DNA from: T3Sed10-213 sp012519365
Lineage (GTDB): Bacteria; Planctomycetota; Phycisphaerae; Sedimentisphaerales; Anaerohalosphaeraceae
Direction of reading: 5' to 3'
DNA: 64,000 nt
Assembly: GCA_033809355.1 (NCBI GenBank)
Contig: JAPXLV010000004.1
Location: 1-64,000, forward strand
Part shown: positions 9,762-17,566 of the stretch, piece after piece
Layout: each line of letters opens with the position of its first letter
Position numbering within the stretch: position 1 is the first letter of the stretch
The notes under the pieces: generated by a model
Told to the model about the DNA's origin: nothing
Databases searched by the model: none
What the model saw: only the letters and a program-made list of their open reading frames with translations
Made by a program: the position numbers and the translations under genes

Positions 9762-11495
9762 TTATGAGGTAAGGGCGGCTTTCATATCGGCAATGCGATT
9801 GGCTACGGTCTCGGTAGCCTCAGCCAGAGGAACACGGACAACATCGTTTTCGCTGCGGCACTTGATCTCGACATTGCCGTCGGCCAGGGATTTTTTGCCG
9901 ATGGTAACCCGCACCGGAATCCCCAGCAGGTCGGCATCCTTGAACTTAACTCCGGCTCGAAGGTCGCGATCGTCCAGAAGAACCTCGAGCCCTTTATCGC
10001 AAAACGCCTCATACACCTGTTCAGCGGCCTGCACTACGTCCTCGTCCGGTGCGGCCGGGGTCACGATGACTTCCCACGGGGCAATGGAAATTGGCAGAAT
10101 CATCCCGTTATCGTCATGCCCATTTTCAATGGCTGCGGCGATAATCCGGTTGATGCCGATACCATAACAGCCCATCAGCAGCGGTTTTTCCACGCCGTCA
10201 GCGTCCAGATAGCGGGCGTTAAGTTTCTCGCTGTATTTGGTGCCGAGTTTGAAAACCTGACCGACCTCGATGCCGCGCCTGAACAGCAATTTTTTGCCTT
10301 CGTACGTGTCCCCTTCCACGGCATTGCGGACATCAACAATATGGATATGATTGCCCGCCAGCGGAAAATCGCGCCCCGGCACCACATTCTTGATATGGTA
10401 ATCGGTCTTGTTGGCACCGGTGGCCCCCACGGCCATTGCTGCCACGCCGTAATCGATAAAGACTTGAGCCGCCTTATCGCACAACCCTACCGGCCCGGCG
10501 AACCCCACCGCCGCACCTGTAAGTTCGACAATATCGCCCTCCTGAGCCATCTCGATATGTGCGCCGCCCATCAAACGGGTCAACTTTTCAAGATTCACGT
10601 CGTGGTCACCGCGAACCAGCACCACGATCAGATCTTGGCCGCTTTTGTAAATCAGCGTCTTGATAAGTTGATCGGCAGTCACATTCATATACGCACAGGC
10701 ATCATCTATCTTGCCGGCCTTGGGTGTATAGACCAACGCTGCCGGCCCGACATCGACTGGCGGCTGTTTACTGAGCGGATCAACAGGAGCTTTTTCAAGA
10801 TTCCAGGCTTGGGCGTTATCCTCTGTATAGACGATGATATCCTCGCCGTTCTCACACGGTACGGTAAACTGATGCGACCCTGAACCGCCCATCTCGCCGG
10901 ATTCAGCCTGCACAATCACATACTCCAGCCCACAACGCGAAAAGACCTTGCAGTAGGCATTGTACATCGCTATATAGGTCTTATGCAGACACTCTTCCGT
11001 ACCATGAAAACTGTACGCATCTTTCATGATAAACTCGCGCGACCGCAACACCCCAAACCGGGGACGATACTCATCGCGATATTTGGTGTTAATCTGATAC
11101 AAATTCAGCGGCAGCTGCTTGTATGATTTGATTTCGCACGAGGCCAAATAGGTAAACCCCTCTTCAGCGGTCGGCGAGAGGACATTGCCCCGCCCGTGGC
11201 GGTCGGTAAATCGTCCCAATGTTTCGCCGTAGTCCACATCCCGCCCTGTCCGCTGCCATAATTCAAGCGGCTGAACAAACGGCATCACGATTTCCTGGGC
11301 GCCGGCAGCGTTCATCTCTTCTCGGACAATCTGCATCACCTTTTGCAGCATTCGGCACCCCGCAGGCAGATAAATATATGTCCCGCTGGCCAACTTACGC
11401 ATCAGGCCGGCCCGAATCATCAATTGATGGCTAATAATTTCCGCATCCGCCGGCACTTCTTTTACGGTCGGAATCAGGGTTTGACTGTACCGCAT
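9762..11495 (-). CDS. proS: Prolyl-tRNA synthetase, bacterial type with insertion domain
   Basis: Class II aminoacyl-tRNA synthetase that charges tRNA-Pro. The class II motif 2 is clear (RPRFGVLRSREFIMKDAYSF), motif 3 is MGCYGIGINRIIAAAIE, and the anticodon-binding domain ends the protein. Between motifs 2 and 3 there is a roughly 160-residue insertion, the editing (YbaK-like) domain of bacterial-type ProS that clears alanine mischarges. The length of 577 residues is normal. The N-terminus MRYSQTLIPTVKEVPADAE is typical, so the ATG at 11495 is right. It is transcribed on the minus strand and converges with the MFS gene. Confidence 0.96.
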   Translation of the reverse strand: MRYSQTLIPTVKEVPADAEIISHQLMIRAGLMRKLASGTYIYLPAGCRMLQKVMQIVREEMNAAGAQEIVMPFVQPLELWQRTGRDVDYGETLGRFTDRHGRGNVLSPTAEEGFTYLASCEIKSYKQLPLNLYQINTKYRDEYRPRFGVLRSREFIMKDAYSFHGTEECLHKTYIAMYNAYCKVFSRCGLEYVIVQAESGEMGGSGSHQFTVPCENGEDIIVYTEDNAQAWNLEKAPVDPLSKQPPVDVGPAALVYTPKAGKIDDACAYMNVTADQLIKTLIYKSGQDLIVVLVRGDHDVNLEKLTRLMGGAHIEMAQEGDIVELTGAAVGFAGPVGLCDKAAQVFIDYGVAAMAVGATGANKTDYHIKNVVPGRDFPLAGNHIHIVDVRNAVEGDTYEGKKLLFRRGIEVGQVFKLGTKYSEKLNARYLDADGVEKPLLMGCYGIGINRIIAAAIENGHDDNGMILPISIAPWEVIVTPAAPDEDVVQAAEQVYEAFCDKGLEVLLDDRDLRAGVKFKDADLLGIPVRVTIGKKSLADGNVEIKCRSENDVVRVPLAEATETVANRIADMKAALTS

Positions 11496-11560
11496 AGCTC
11501 GCTTTCCACTGCTTGTTAAGTTCGGTTCTTCGCCTCTATCGTTACTGACTATGGGCAGAC

Positions 11561-11589
11561 ATTATAGCGGCCTGATATGGAGATTTCCA
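11561..11589 (-). promoter_or_regulatory. Putative promoter of proS
   Basis: On the minus strand, TGGAAA (11589-11584), a 17-base spacer and TATAAT (11566-11561). It lies between the pfp terminator and proS, about 65 bases before the ATG. The -10 is perfect and the -35 is weak. Confidence 0.5.
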
Positions 11590-11613
11590 CTGTCTGTTAA
11601 AGGTTTTTCGAAT

Positions 11614-11642
11614 AAAAAAACCCGCCGGGGTCAATCGGCGGG
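11614..11642 (-). terminator. Rho-independent terminator of the phosphofructokinase gene
   Basis: On the minus strand, CCCGCCG and CGGCGGG form a 7-bp GC stem (11642-11636 with 11627-11621) with an 8-base loop, followed by seven U (11620-11614). Confidence 0.9.
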
Positions 11643-11685
11643 CTGGACAGATCACAACGTTTCAGCATTCGTAAGACCCGGCCCC

Positions 11686-12882
11686 CTACACCTTTGGGTA
11701 ATTACCCAGATATTCAGTCTTGGGCAATTCGCCGACCAGCGGCAGCGCATAATCGACAAATGCCGGCGTCATTCCGTTACCTTCGGCATTGATAAACTCA
11801 TCGGGCACAACCTTGGTCTTTTCGGCCACATTTTTCAGGTCAGTACGGAAATAATCCACCGCGTAGTTGACGCCGGTGCCAAGCCGTTTAATAGCAACCG
11901 AGCCATTGTCCTCTTTCATCGACCACCGCACCGCCAGACGGCCGCACTCGCGGGCCTCGTTGGCATCGACCGATGATTGCAGGCCCGGAAAACTCCGCTG
12001 AAGGTAGCCGAACGTATCGGCGCGAACGCGTTTGATACCCAGCTTCCCCTTGACCTGGGCAGCCAGAAAATCAGCCAGCGCGCCAGTGCCTGAAAGCTGA
12101 ATATTGCCATGCGAATCACGTTCACTTTGCTGCATTATTTTTTCAGTCCAGGTAACGTGGTCGGTATCGCAAATACCTTCACTGACAGCCACCACGCACC
12201 GCCCGTATTTCTTGCAGCACCCTTCCACCTGAGCAAGGAAGGTATCCATAGAGACCGGACGCTCGGGAATGTAAACCAGATGCGGCCCATCGTCCTCACG
12301 CTGCTTGCCCAAAATGGACGCCCCGGTCAAAAATCCGGCGTGACGTCCCATAATCACATCAATTTTAACACCGGGCAACGCACGATTGTCCAGGTCGTCC
12401 CCTATCAACGCGCAGGCGACAAACTTGGCCGCAGTGCCATAGCCCGGACAATGATCGGTTACGAGAAGATCGTTGTCAATGGTTTTGGGGACGTGAAAGG
12501 CTTTGAGGTCATAGCCGACTTCCTCGGCCATACGATTGATGATATAGCAGGTATTGGCTGAATCATTGCCGCCAATGTAGTAGAAATAGCGGATGTCGCG
12601 TTTTTTGAATACCGCCAGAATCTTTTCGCAGTAGGCCGCGTCGGGTTTGTCCCGGCTGGAGCCCAATGCCGCCGACGGGGAACCGGCCACCCGCTCGAGC
12701 GTCTCGGCCGTCAGTTGTTTCAGGTCGATAAAATGTTCTTTGACAATCCCGGAAACGGCGTGCACCGCCCCATAGAGCTTGTCAATTTCCTTTTGTCGGC
12801 AGGCCTGCTCAATAACGCCCACAAGCGACGCGTTGATTACGCCGGTCGGCCCGCCGGACTGGCTGACGATTGCATTGGCCAT
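11686..12882 (-). CDS. 6-phosphofructokinase, PPi-dependent type by active-site residues
   Basis: Glycolytic phosphofructokinase of 398 residues. The nucleotide/pyrophosphate loop reads IGGNDSANT with Asp at residue 107, and the catalytic segment reads VPKTIDNDL with Lys at 133. In this family Asp and Lys at these two places (instead of Gly and Gly in ATP enzymes) mark use of pyrophosphate as phosphoryl donor, which makes the step reversible. MGRHAGFLT follows, as expected. This matches the presence of a membrane pyrophosphatase at 52779. An AAAGG site precedes the ATG, and the gene ends in a strong terminator. Donor choice is inferred from residues only. Confidence 0.9.
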   Translation of the reverse strand: MANAIVSQSGGPTGVINASLVGVIEQACRQKEIDKLYGAVHAVSGIVKEHFIDLKQLTAETLERVAGSPSAALGSSRDKPDAAYCEKILAVFKKRDIRYFYYIGGNDSANTCYIINRMAEEVGYDLKAFHVPKTIDNDLLVTDHCPGYGTAAKFVACALIGDDLDNRALPGVKIDVIMGRHAGFLTGASILGKQREDDGPHLVYIPERPVSMDTFLAQVEGCCKKYGRCVVAVSEGICDTDHVTWTEKIMQQSERDSHGNIQLSGTGALADFLAAQVKGKLGIKRVRADTFGYLQRSFPGLQSSVDANEARECGRLAVRWSMKEDNGSVAIKRLGTGVNYAVDYFRTDLKNVAEKTKVVPDEFINAEGNGMTPAFVDYALPLVGELPKTEYLGNYPKV

Positions 12883-12941
12883 AACTCAACCTTTCTTATC
12901 ATTTGGATTAACAATTCGATTAGTAGCTTTACGGGTGGAAA

Positions 12942-12969
12942 ATTATAGCGGTCCCTCACCAAAAAGCAA
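12942..12969 (-). promoter_or_regulatory. Putative promoter of the phosphofructokinase gene
   Basis: On the minus strand, TTGCTT (12969-12964), a 16-base spacer and a perfect TATAAT (12947-12942), with CCGC just before the -10 as in the proS promoter. About 60 bases before the ATG. Confidence 0.5.
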
Positions 12970-13053
12970 GGCCAAACCAACAAAATAGATTCAATCATAA
13001 GCAATAGACGTTGCCTCTCTTTTTAAGAAAAACAAGCTCGCTTTTGTATCTCA

Positions 13054-13082
13054 TTGACAAATTTAGACACCGCGGCTATGGT
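13054..13082 (+). promoter_or_regulatory. Sigma70-type promoter of crcB
   Basis: Perfect TTGACA (13054-13059), a 17-base spacer and TATGGT (13077-13082). The predicted start is near 13089, giving a leader of about 150 bases before crcB. Confidence 0.7.
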
Positions 13083-13088
13083 CAGACT

Positions 13089-13240
13089 GATAACAGGTGA
13101 TGTAGCCAGTCTAAAATCAGTCTTTCAAGGGCTGACTGCTGCACCCCAAGGGCTGGATTCATGACTTTTTTAGGCGCGTATGCAGAATCCAGTCTCCATA
13201 TTGTCCAATATTTCCGTAATTTATAGGTGAGAGAGTCAGA
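13089..13240 (+). promoter_or_regulatory. Structured 5' leader of crcB; possible but unproven fluoride-sensing element
   Basis: The 358-base gap before crcB holds the two promoters and this leader, and no gene. The leader contains an 8-bp inverted repeat CTGGATTC/GAATCCAG (13153-13160 and 13185-13192). It also has GGTGATG near 13098 and GGGCTGACTG near 13129, which vaguely recall two conserved blocks of the crcB (fluoride) riboswitch. The closing stem that should directly follow the first block is not present, so I do not call the riboswitch. Confidence 0.3.
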
Positions 13241-13618
13241 ATGTTGATGAAATTGTTTGCCCTCGGCTTAGCCGGTGCTGTCGGGTCGCTGGACCGATAC
13301 GGGCTTTCCGGATGGGTTCAGCGGACTGTAGGCGGAGTGTACCCTCTCGGAACAGCGGTGGTGAATATCATCGGTTGTCTCCTGTTCGGGCTTATTTGGT
13401 CTTTTTTGGAGCGAACAAGTCTCTTAAATGCTGAGATACGGAGTGTTCTTTTCGTCGGATTTTTCGGGGCTTTTACCACTTTTTCAACGATGATATTTGA
13501 GTGCCACCAACTGATTTCCGACGCACAATGGCTCTCTGCCGTTGGGATTATTCTGCTTCAAAACGGTGTTGGTTTATTCTATATGCTGGCGGGGGTTCGA
13601 CTCGGCCGGCTTATTTAA
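13241..13618 (+). CDS. crcB: Fluoride channel CrcB/Fluc
   Basis: Small four-TM membrane protein of 125 residues that exports fluoride as a dual-topology dimer. Family signatures are present: GAVGSLDRYGLS at the N-terminus with its conserved Arg, PLGTAVVNIIGC in the second helix, and FFGAFTTFSTMIFE with the TTFST motif in the third. The ATG at 13241 follows AGGTGAGAGAG. A DUF190 gene follows after 14 bases. Expression is probably driven by the promoter at 13054-13082 and may be controlled in the long leader. Confidence 0.93.
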   Translation: MLMKLFALGLAGAVGSLDRYGLSGWVQRTVGGVYPLGTAVVNIIGCLLFGLIWSFLERTSLLNAEIRSVLFVGFFGAFTTFSTMIFECHQLISDAQWLSAVGIILLQNGVGLFYMLAGVRLGRLI

Positions 13619-13632
13619 TTGAAAGGATGCCC

Positions 13633-13986
13633 ATGAAATCCCCATCAGATGCCCAATTATTAAGGATTTTCATCGGTGAAAGCGACAAATACCGCGGACG
13701 ACCGCTCTATGAGGCAATCGTTCTTCTGGCCAGAGAACACGACATCGCAGGGGCAACTGTCGTCAGAGGAATCATGGGGTTTGGTGCACACAGTCGCATG
13801 CACACTGCCAAACTCCTGCGGCTCAGCGAAGATTTGCCGATGGTGATTGAGATAGTCGATAAACCCGACAAAATTCAAGACATTTTGCCGGAACTGGATC
13901 AAATGATCGAAGAGGGACTGGTCACCCTGGAGCCAATAAAAGTTATATCATATCGAAATACCAAAAACAAAAACTCTAAATTATAG
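13633..13986 (+). CDS. DUF190 protein (PII/CutA-like fold) paired with crcB
   Basis: 117-residue DUF190 protein. The pattern LLRIFIGESDKYRGRPLYEA, then AREHDIAGATVVRGIMGFG and DLPMVIEIVDKPDKI is characteristic. DUF190 proteins adopt a ferredoxin-like PII/CutA fold. They are often encoded next to CrcB, where they are thought to modulate the channel, but no biochemical role is established here. I chose the ATG at 13633 because AAAGGA (13622-13627) lies five bases upstream; the frame is open further upstream inside crcB. It is co-transcribed with crcB. Confidence 0.88.
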   Translation: MKSPSDAQLLRIFIGESDKYRGRPLYEAIVLLAREHDIAGATVVRGIMGFGAHSRMHTAKLLRLSEDLPMVIEIVDKPDKIQDILPELDQMIEEGLVTLEPIKVISYRNTKNKNSKL

Positions 13987-14067
13987 ACAAGACACCCCCG
14001 CACGCCAAACCCCAATGTCGTTTCGTTTGCTTATCTGCCGCAAGGCAGTCAGACAGAAAGAGAAATG

Positions 14068-14095
14068 TTGCAATTTCCGGTTAGTTTGCTATAAT
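14068..14095 (+). promoter_or_regulatory. Putative promoter of the GH10-like gene
   Basis: TTGCAA (14068-14073), a 16-base spacer and a perfect TATAAT (14090-14095), about 58 bases before the TTG start at 14153. Confidence 0.6.
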
Positions 14096-14152
14096 CCCCC
14101 CTTTGCCGGCGTGTTCCCGTTATGGAAAACATTGTTATAGAGGGGTATTTTT

Positions 14153-15640
14153 TTGAAATTCCTTGTTTATAAAGACGGTCAGCTTCTGAAAGATTTTACG
14201 TTATCGGGGGCCTATCTGTTTGGTGCAGATATGATTCCGTTCCGTCATGTCGAGTCTATTCGATTTGAGGACGGCATCATTGAATGTACCAAAAAAAGCC
14301 AGGACGCAGCCGGTTTGGCACTGCTTTGGCCGGTTGAGGGATTCGGGCGGCTGCTGCTGAACACTACCCGCATTCCCGAGCGAGCCGAGCCGTATATTCT
14401 CAACGTCGAGTTGGCTCGTGCTCGGCTGATGCAGATAACGCTCAAACGCGAAGATTGGGCCTTGTTTGACCAGTCAGACACCCTTGAATCCCAAGCTCAA
14501 GAGGCACAAGATTTGTTTATCGATGCCCTGCGGCACATTCGCGAGCCGGAAAAGGCATCCGTGCTGGCCGACCAGGCCCTGGCCAAGGGGTTGGAGTTTT
14601 CCGAGACACTGGCCTCCCGCCATGCCGAGCAATATCTGGCACTGCGGTTCAAAAATCGCGGGCTGGGCCGGCACACTCTCGGCTGCATTGTTGACCCGGC
14701 GCTGATGGACAATCAACGCTATCGCAAGTGGCTGCTGGAAATGTTCGGGTTTGTAACCATTCCGATCAACTGGGGACAAATTGAACAAAAACCCGGCACA
14801 TTTGACTTTGACCCCATCGATAAATGTCTCGATGTGCTCGGGGGCAAGCGGCTGGCCCTGTGTGCCGGGCCGTTGTTGTGTTTTGAGCCGTCCCTGCTGC
14901 CACAATGGCTATTGAAAAGCGAAAAAAACTTTGAAAAAATTCGTGAACGGGCTTACGAATTTGTCTCAGAAATTGTCAACCGATACGCTCAATATATCCA
15001 CGCCTGGCGAGTCATTACCGGTATGAACGCACTGAACTGCTTTGAATTTTCGTTTGAGCAGGCCCTCGAGATGACACGCACCGCCTGTCTGGCAGCCAGA
15101 TCCACCGACACCAAATCCCGTAAAATTATCGACATTCTATATCCCTGGGGTGAATATTACGCGGTCAATAAAACAACCATTCCGCCGCTGGTATATGCAG
15201 ATATGGTCATTCAAAGCGGAATCAGCTTTGATGCATTCGGCTTGCAGTTTCATTTCGGTATGGATAAACCGGGCATGCACGTGCGGGATATGATGCAGAT
15301 TTCGTCGCGGCTGGACTGCTTTGCGGCCGTGCCGAAAATGATTCATATTACAGGCGTATCGGTTCCGGATCGCCCCGGCACCGGCCATACCGATCCGGAA
15401 CACGCCGGCTACTGGCGTGCTCCGTGGGATCCGGATATCCAGGCCGATTGGCTGGAACGATTTTATAAAGTCTCGCTCGGGCGGCCGTTTATCAATACTG
15501 TTACCTATTCGCATCTGGCCGATACCCCGTCGCTGCCCGTGGCCGGCTGCGGTCTGCTTAATGAAAAATGCGGTCCAAAGCCATCGTTTTTGGTAGTCGC
15601 CAAGTTTCAAAAGGCGATTCTAAAACATTTGCATTCATAA
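14153..15640 (+). CDS. GH10-fold (xylanase-like) protein lacking both catalytic glutamates
   Basis: 495 residues, no signal peptide, TTG start with AGGGG seven bases upstream. The C-terminal two thirds follow the GH10 endo-xylanase barrel: GFVTIPINWGQIEQKPGTFDF (the family's EFN/ENEMKW...PGxFxF strand), PQWLL, then YIHAWRVITGMNAL where xylanases read AWDVVNE, then AFGLQFHF (GLQ-H) and IHITGVSVP where xylanases read ITELD. Both catalytic Glu positions are Gly here (residues 290 and 401). The N-terminal 170 residues are a separate domain, perhaps carbohydrate-binding-like. It is probably cytoplasmic and unlikely to hydrolyse xylan by the normal mechanism. It could be a sugar-binding or regulatory relative. 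Role unknown. Confidence 0.7.
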   Translation: MKFLVYKDGQLLKDFTLSGAYLFGADMIPFRHVESIRFEDGIIECTKKSQDAAGLALLWPVEGFGRLLLNTTRIPERAEPYILNVELARARLMQITLKREDWALFDQSDTLESQAQEAQDLFIDALRHIREPEKASVLADQALAKGLEFSETLASRHAEQYLALRFKNRGLGRHTLGCIVDPALMDNQRYRKWLLEMFGFVTIPINWGQIEQKPGTFDFDPIDKCLDVLGGKRLALCAGPLLCFEPSLLPQWLLKSEKNFEKIRERAYEFVSEIVNRYAQYIHAWRVITGMNALNCFEFSFEQALEMTRTACLAARSTDTKSRKIIDILYPWGEYYAVNKTTIPPLVYADMVIQSGISFDAFGLQFHFGMDKPGMHVRDMMQISSRLDCFAAVPKMIHITGVSVPDRPGTGHTDPEHAGYWRAPWDPDIQADWLERFYKVSLGRPFINTVTYSHLADTPSLPVAGCGLLNEKCGPKPSFLVVAKFQKAILKHLHS

Positions 15641-15657
15641 CCAAAACCGAAGAGTCT

Positions 15658-16038
15658 ATGAACGCAAGCCCCCTTCGATCGGCACAAAAACACCCGCACG
15701 CAGCGGCGGCAAGGCGTTTTCGGGTGATTACGGCGGCGTTTTGGGTAGGGGCGATGATTGCGATGGGCAGCGGTCTTACGGCTCTGCGGCCGGCTCGCTG
15801 CACAACTGAGCTGGTCGCGGCCGAACGCATCAATCCCAATACGGCCCCGACAGCCAGTCTGATGCGGCTGCCGGGCATTGGACGAACCCGGGCGATGGAT
15901 ATTGTTGAGTTTCGACAGTCCCGCCCGACGGGGCAGCCGGTCTTTCGCAACGCCGCCGATTTGCAGCAGATTCGCGGCATCGGACCGGTAACCGCCGAGA
16001 AAATCGCACCATATTTGACGTTTGAGTTTGAGTTTTAA
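15658..16038 (+). CDS. ComEA-like helix-hairpin-helix protein with a membrane anchor
   Basis: 126 residues from the ATG at 15658, which lies 17 bases after the GH10-like gene. The frame is open upstream but overlaps that gene. After a basic N-terminus there is one hydrophobic segment (ITAAFWVGAMIAMGSGLTAL), then a double helix-hairpin-helix: INPNTAPTASLMRLPGIGRT and ADLQQIRGIGPVTAEKI. This is the DNA-binding module of ComEA, which receives DNA at the membrane during transformation in competent bacteria. Related proteins of this size are common in planctomycetes without proven competence, so DNA uptake is only a suggestion. Confidence 0.75.
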   Translation: MNASPLRSAQKHPHAAAARRFRVITAAFWVGAMIAMGSGLTALRPARCTTELVAAERINPNTAPTASLMRLPGIGRTRAMDIVEFRQSRPTGQPVFRNAADLQQIRGIGPVTAEKIAPYLTFEFEF

Positions 16039-16109
16039 TTTTGATTATCGATCTGAGTTTAGACAAGAACATCGTAAATCACTGCCTAAAAGGGCAAAGT
16101 TCAACATAT

Positions 16110-16601
16110 ATGGCTGACTGGGAAATCAAAAAACCACTGGGACAATGTTACGGCACGCAAGAACCCTTTGAGCCGGGTCAGGAGTACTACGCCGCACTGG
16201 TAGAAACCGAGCAGGGACTGGTGCGGAGAGATTATAGCATTGGCTACTGGCAGGAACACAAGCCGGCGGTCTATTGTTACTGGAAGACGCGAATGACCCG
16301 TCCCGAACAAAAGAAAAAATTGTTTATTGACGACGAGATGCTGATGGCATTCTTTGACCGATTGGCAGACGAAACCGACCCGGAAAAAATCAACTTTCGC
16401 TTCGTTTTGACGCTGATTTTGATGCGAAAGCGAAAACTCAAATACGAAAGCAGCCACATTGACTCGACGGGTCAAGAACTCTGGACCCTCCGCGTGACCG
16501 GACAAGGTCGCACAGAAACAGTCGTCAACCCTCATCTGACCGAGGACCAGATCGAACAGCTTTCCGGCCAGATGGGACAAATATTGCAGGTGGAATTTTA
16601 G
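16110..16601 (+). CDS. Conserved-looking hypothetical protein
   Basis: 163 residues from the ATG at 16110. I do not recognise the family with certainty. The protein is soluble and charged, with an N-terminal stretch rich in aromatic residues (DYSIGYWQEHKPAVYCYWKT) and a helical middle (FIDDEMLMAFFDRLADET). It ends in a segment that reads like a short helix-turn. An in-frame TTG at 16041 would add 23 residues but lacks a ribosome binding site. It sits between the ComEA-like gene and a lipoprotein gene on the same strand, and codon use is like its neighbours. Proteins of this look occur next to LolA-like lipoproteins in planctomycetes, from memory and unverified. Confidence 0.6.
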   Translation: MADWEIKKPLGQCYGTQEPFEPGQEYYAALVETEQGLVRRDYSIGYWQEHKPAVYCYWKTRMTRPEQKKKLFIDDEMLMAFFDRLADETDPEKINFRFVLTLILMRKRKLKYESSHIDSTGQELWTLRVTGQGRTETVVNPHLTEDQIEQLSGQMGQILQVEF

Positions 16602-16615
16602 ACGATGACAGGCCA

Positions 16616-17527
16616 ATGAAACCAAGTGTAAACAGTAGGATGGAATGTCCGGACTTCAAAAGTCTTGTTTTCAGAGAACAATTCCGCCCCCGGATGCTGA
16701 GTATTCACCTTGCCATGGCATCGGTGATGCTGCTGGCCTATGGCTGCGGCAAGCCGCAACAGATCGAACCGTCGCCATTGTGCGCAGGTAAGCCAACCAT
16801 TGAGCAGGCCGCGTTCGCCCTGACTGCTCAACGCGACCAGTTGGCCCCGTTTCAGGCATCTGCACGGTGTGTAATGGAATGGCGCGATGCTGAAGATCGT
16901 CTGCATCGGGAAAGTTTTGACGCCCGTGCGGCTTGTGTCCCGCCGGAGCGGGTTTTCTTTCGCGCAGACAAATTCGGCGAGATTCGCTTTGGCGCTAACG
17001 AATCCGAATTCTGGCTCCGCATCAAGCCCGAATTGGACACCTATTGGTACGGCACGCGGCAACAGGCCCAGCGCTGCGCCCACGTGCTGATGATTAACCC
17101 GGCCAATCTGGCCGAGGCGCTGGGGGTAGTCCATGTCGATACGAACTGGGAACTGTTTCACCGCGACGGATACGACTTATTGACCCAGCGTCGGAACGGA
17201 AGGCCGGTCAAACGCGTGTATGTGGACTGCTGCGATTATCGGGTGCGGCGGATTGAATATTACGACCCCCAAGGGCAGGTTGTCGCGGCGACGGAGCTGT
17301 CAGATTACACCCCCATCGACCCGGCCCTTGTGGTTCCGACCCACATTCGGCTGATGACCATTTACCAGGGGCTGGAAGAATCCTCGGCGCGGATCGAACT
17401 GCGAAACATACGTCGGTTTGACCCCACCCCGGCTCAGCTTGAGAATCTGTTTAGCCGTCCGGGCCGGGATGGGTACGGCACGGTACTGCGGCTGGATGAA
17501 AATTGTACGTTTAGCCAAGAACTTTGA
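16616..17527 (+). CDS. LolA-like lipoprotein, hypothetical
   Basis: 303 residues from the first ATG, or 277 from the ATG at 16694, which would give a more normal signal sequence (MLSIHLAMASVMLLAYGC). The YGC serves as a likely lipobox, so this is probably a lipid-anchored envelope protein. The remainder has an alternating beta-strand pattern (ASARCVMEWRDAEDRLH, PERVFFRADKFGEIRFGANE, RRIEYYDPQGQVV) like LolA/LppX-type folds that carry lipids. No catalytic motif is visible. It starts 15 bases after the preceding hypothetical gene. The function is inferred from fold pattern only. Confidence 0.55.
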   Translation: MKPSVNSRMECPDFKSLVFREQFRPRMLSIHLAMASVMLLAYGCGKPQQIEPSPLCAGKPTIEQAAFALTAQRDQLAPFQASARCVMEWRDAEDRLHRESFDARAACVPPERVFFRADKFGEIRFGANESEFWLRIKPELDTYWYGTRQQAQRCAHVLMINPANLAEALGVVHVDTNWELFHRDGYDLLTQRRNGRPVKRVYVDCCDYRVRRIEYYDPQGQVVAATELSDYTPIDPALVVPTHIRLMTIYQGLEESSARIELRNIRRFDPTPAQLENLFSRPGRDGYGTVLRLDENCTFSQEL

Positions 17528-17566
17528 CCCGACAGACCCCCCCCTTCTCTTGGAAATGAGGCAACT

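Noticed and set aside
13089..13240. Fluoride (crcB) riboswitch call
   Set aside because: GGTGATG and GGGCTGACTG resemble two conserved blocks, but the short stem that must close directly after the first block is missing and the pseudoknot pairing is only four bases.
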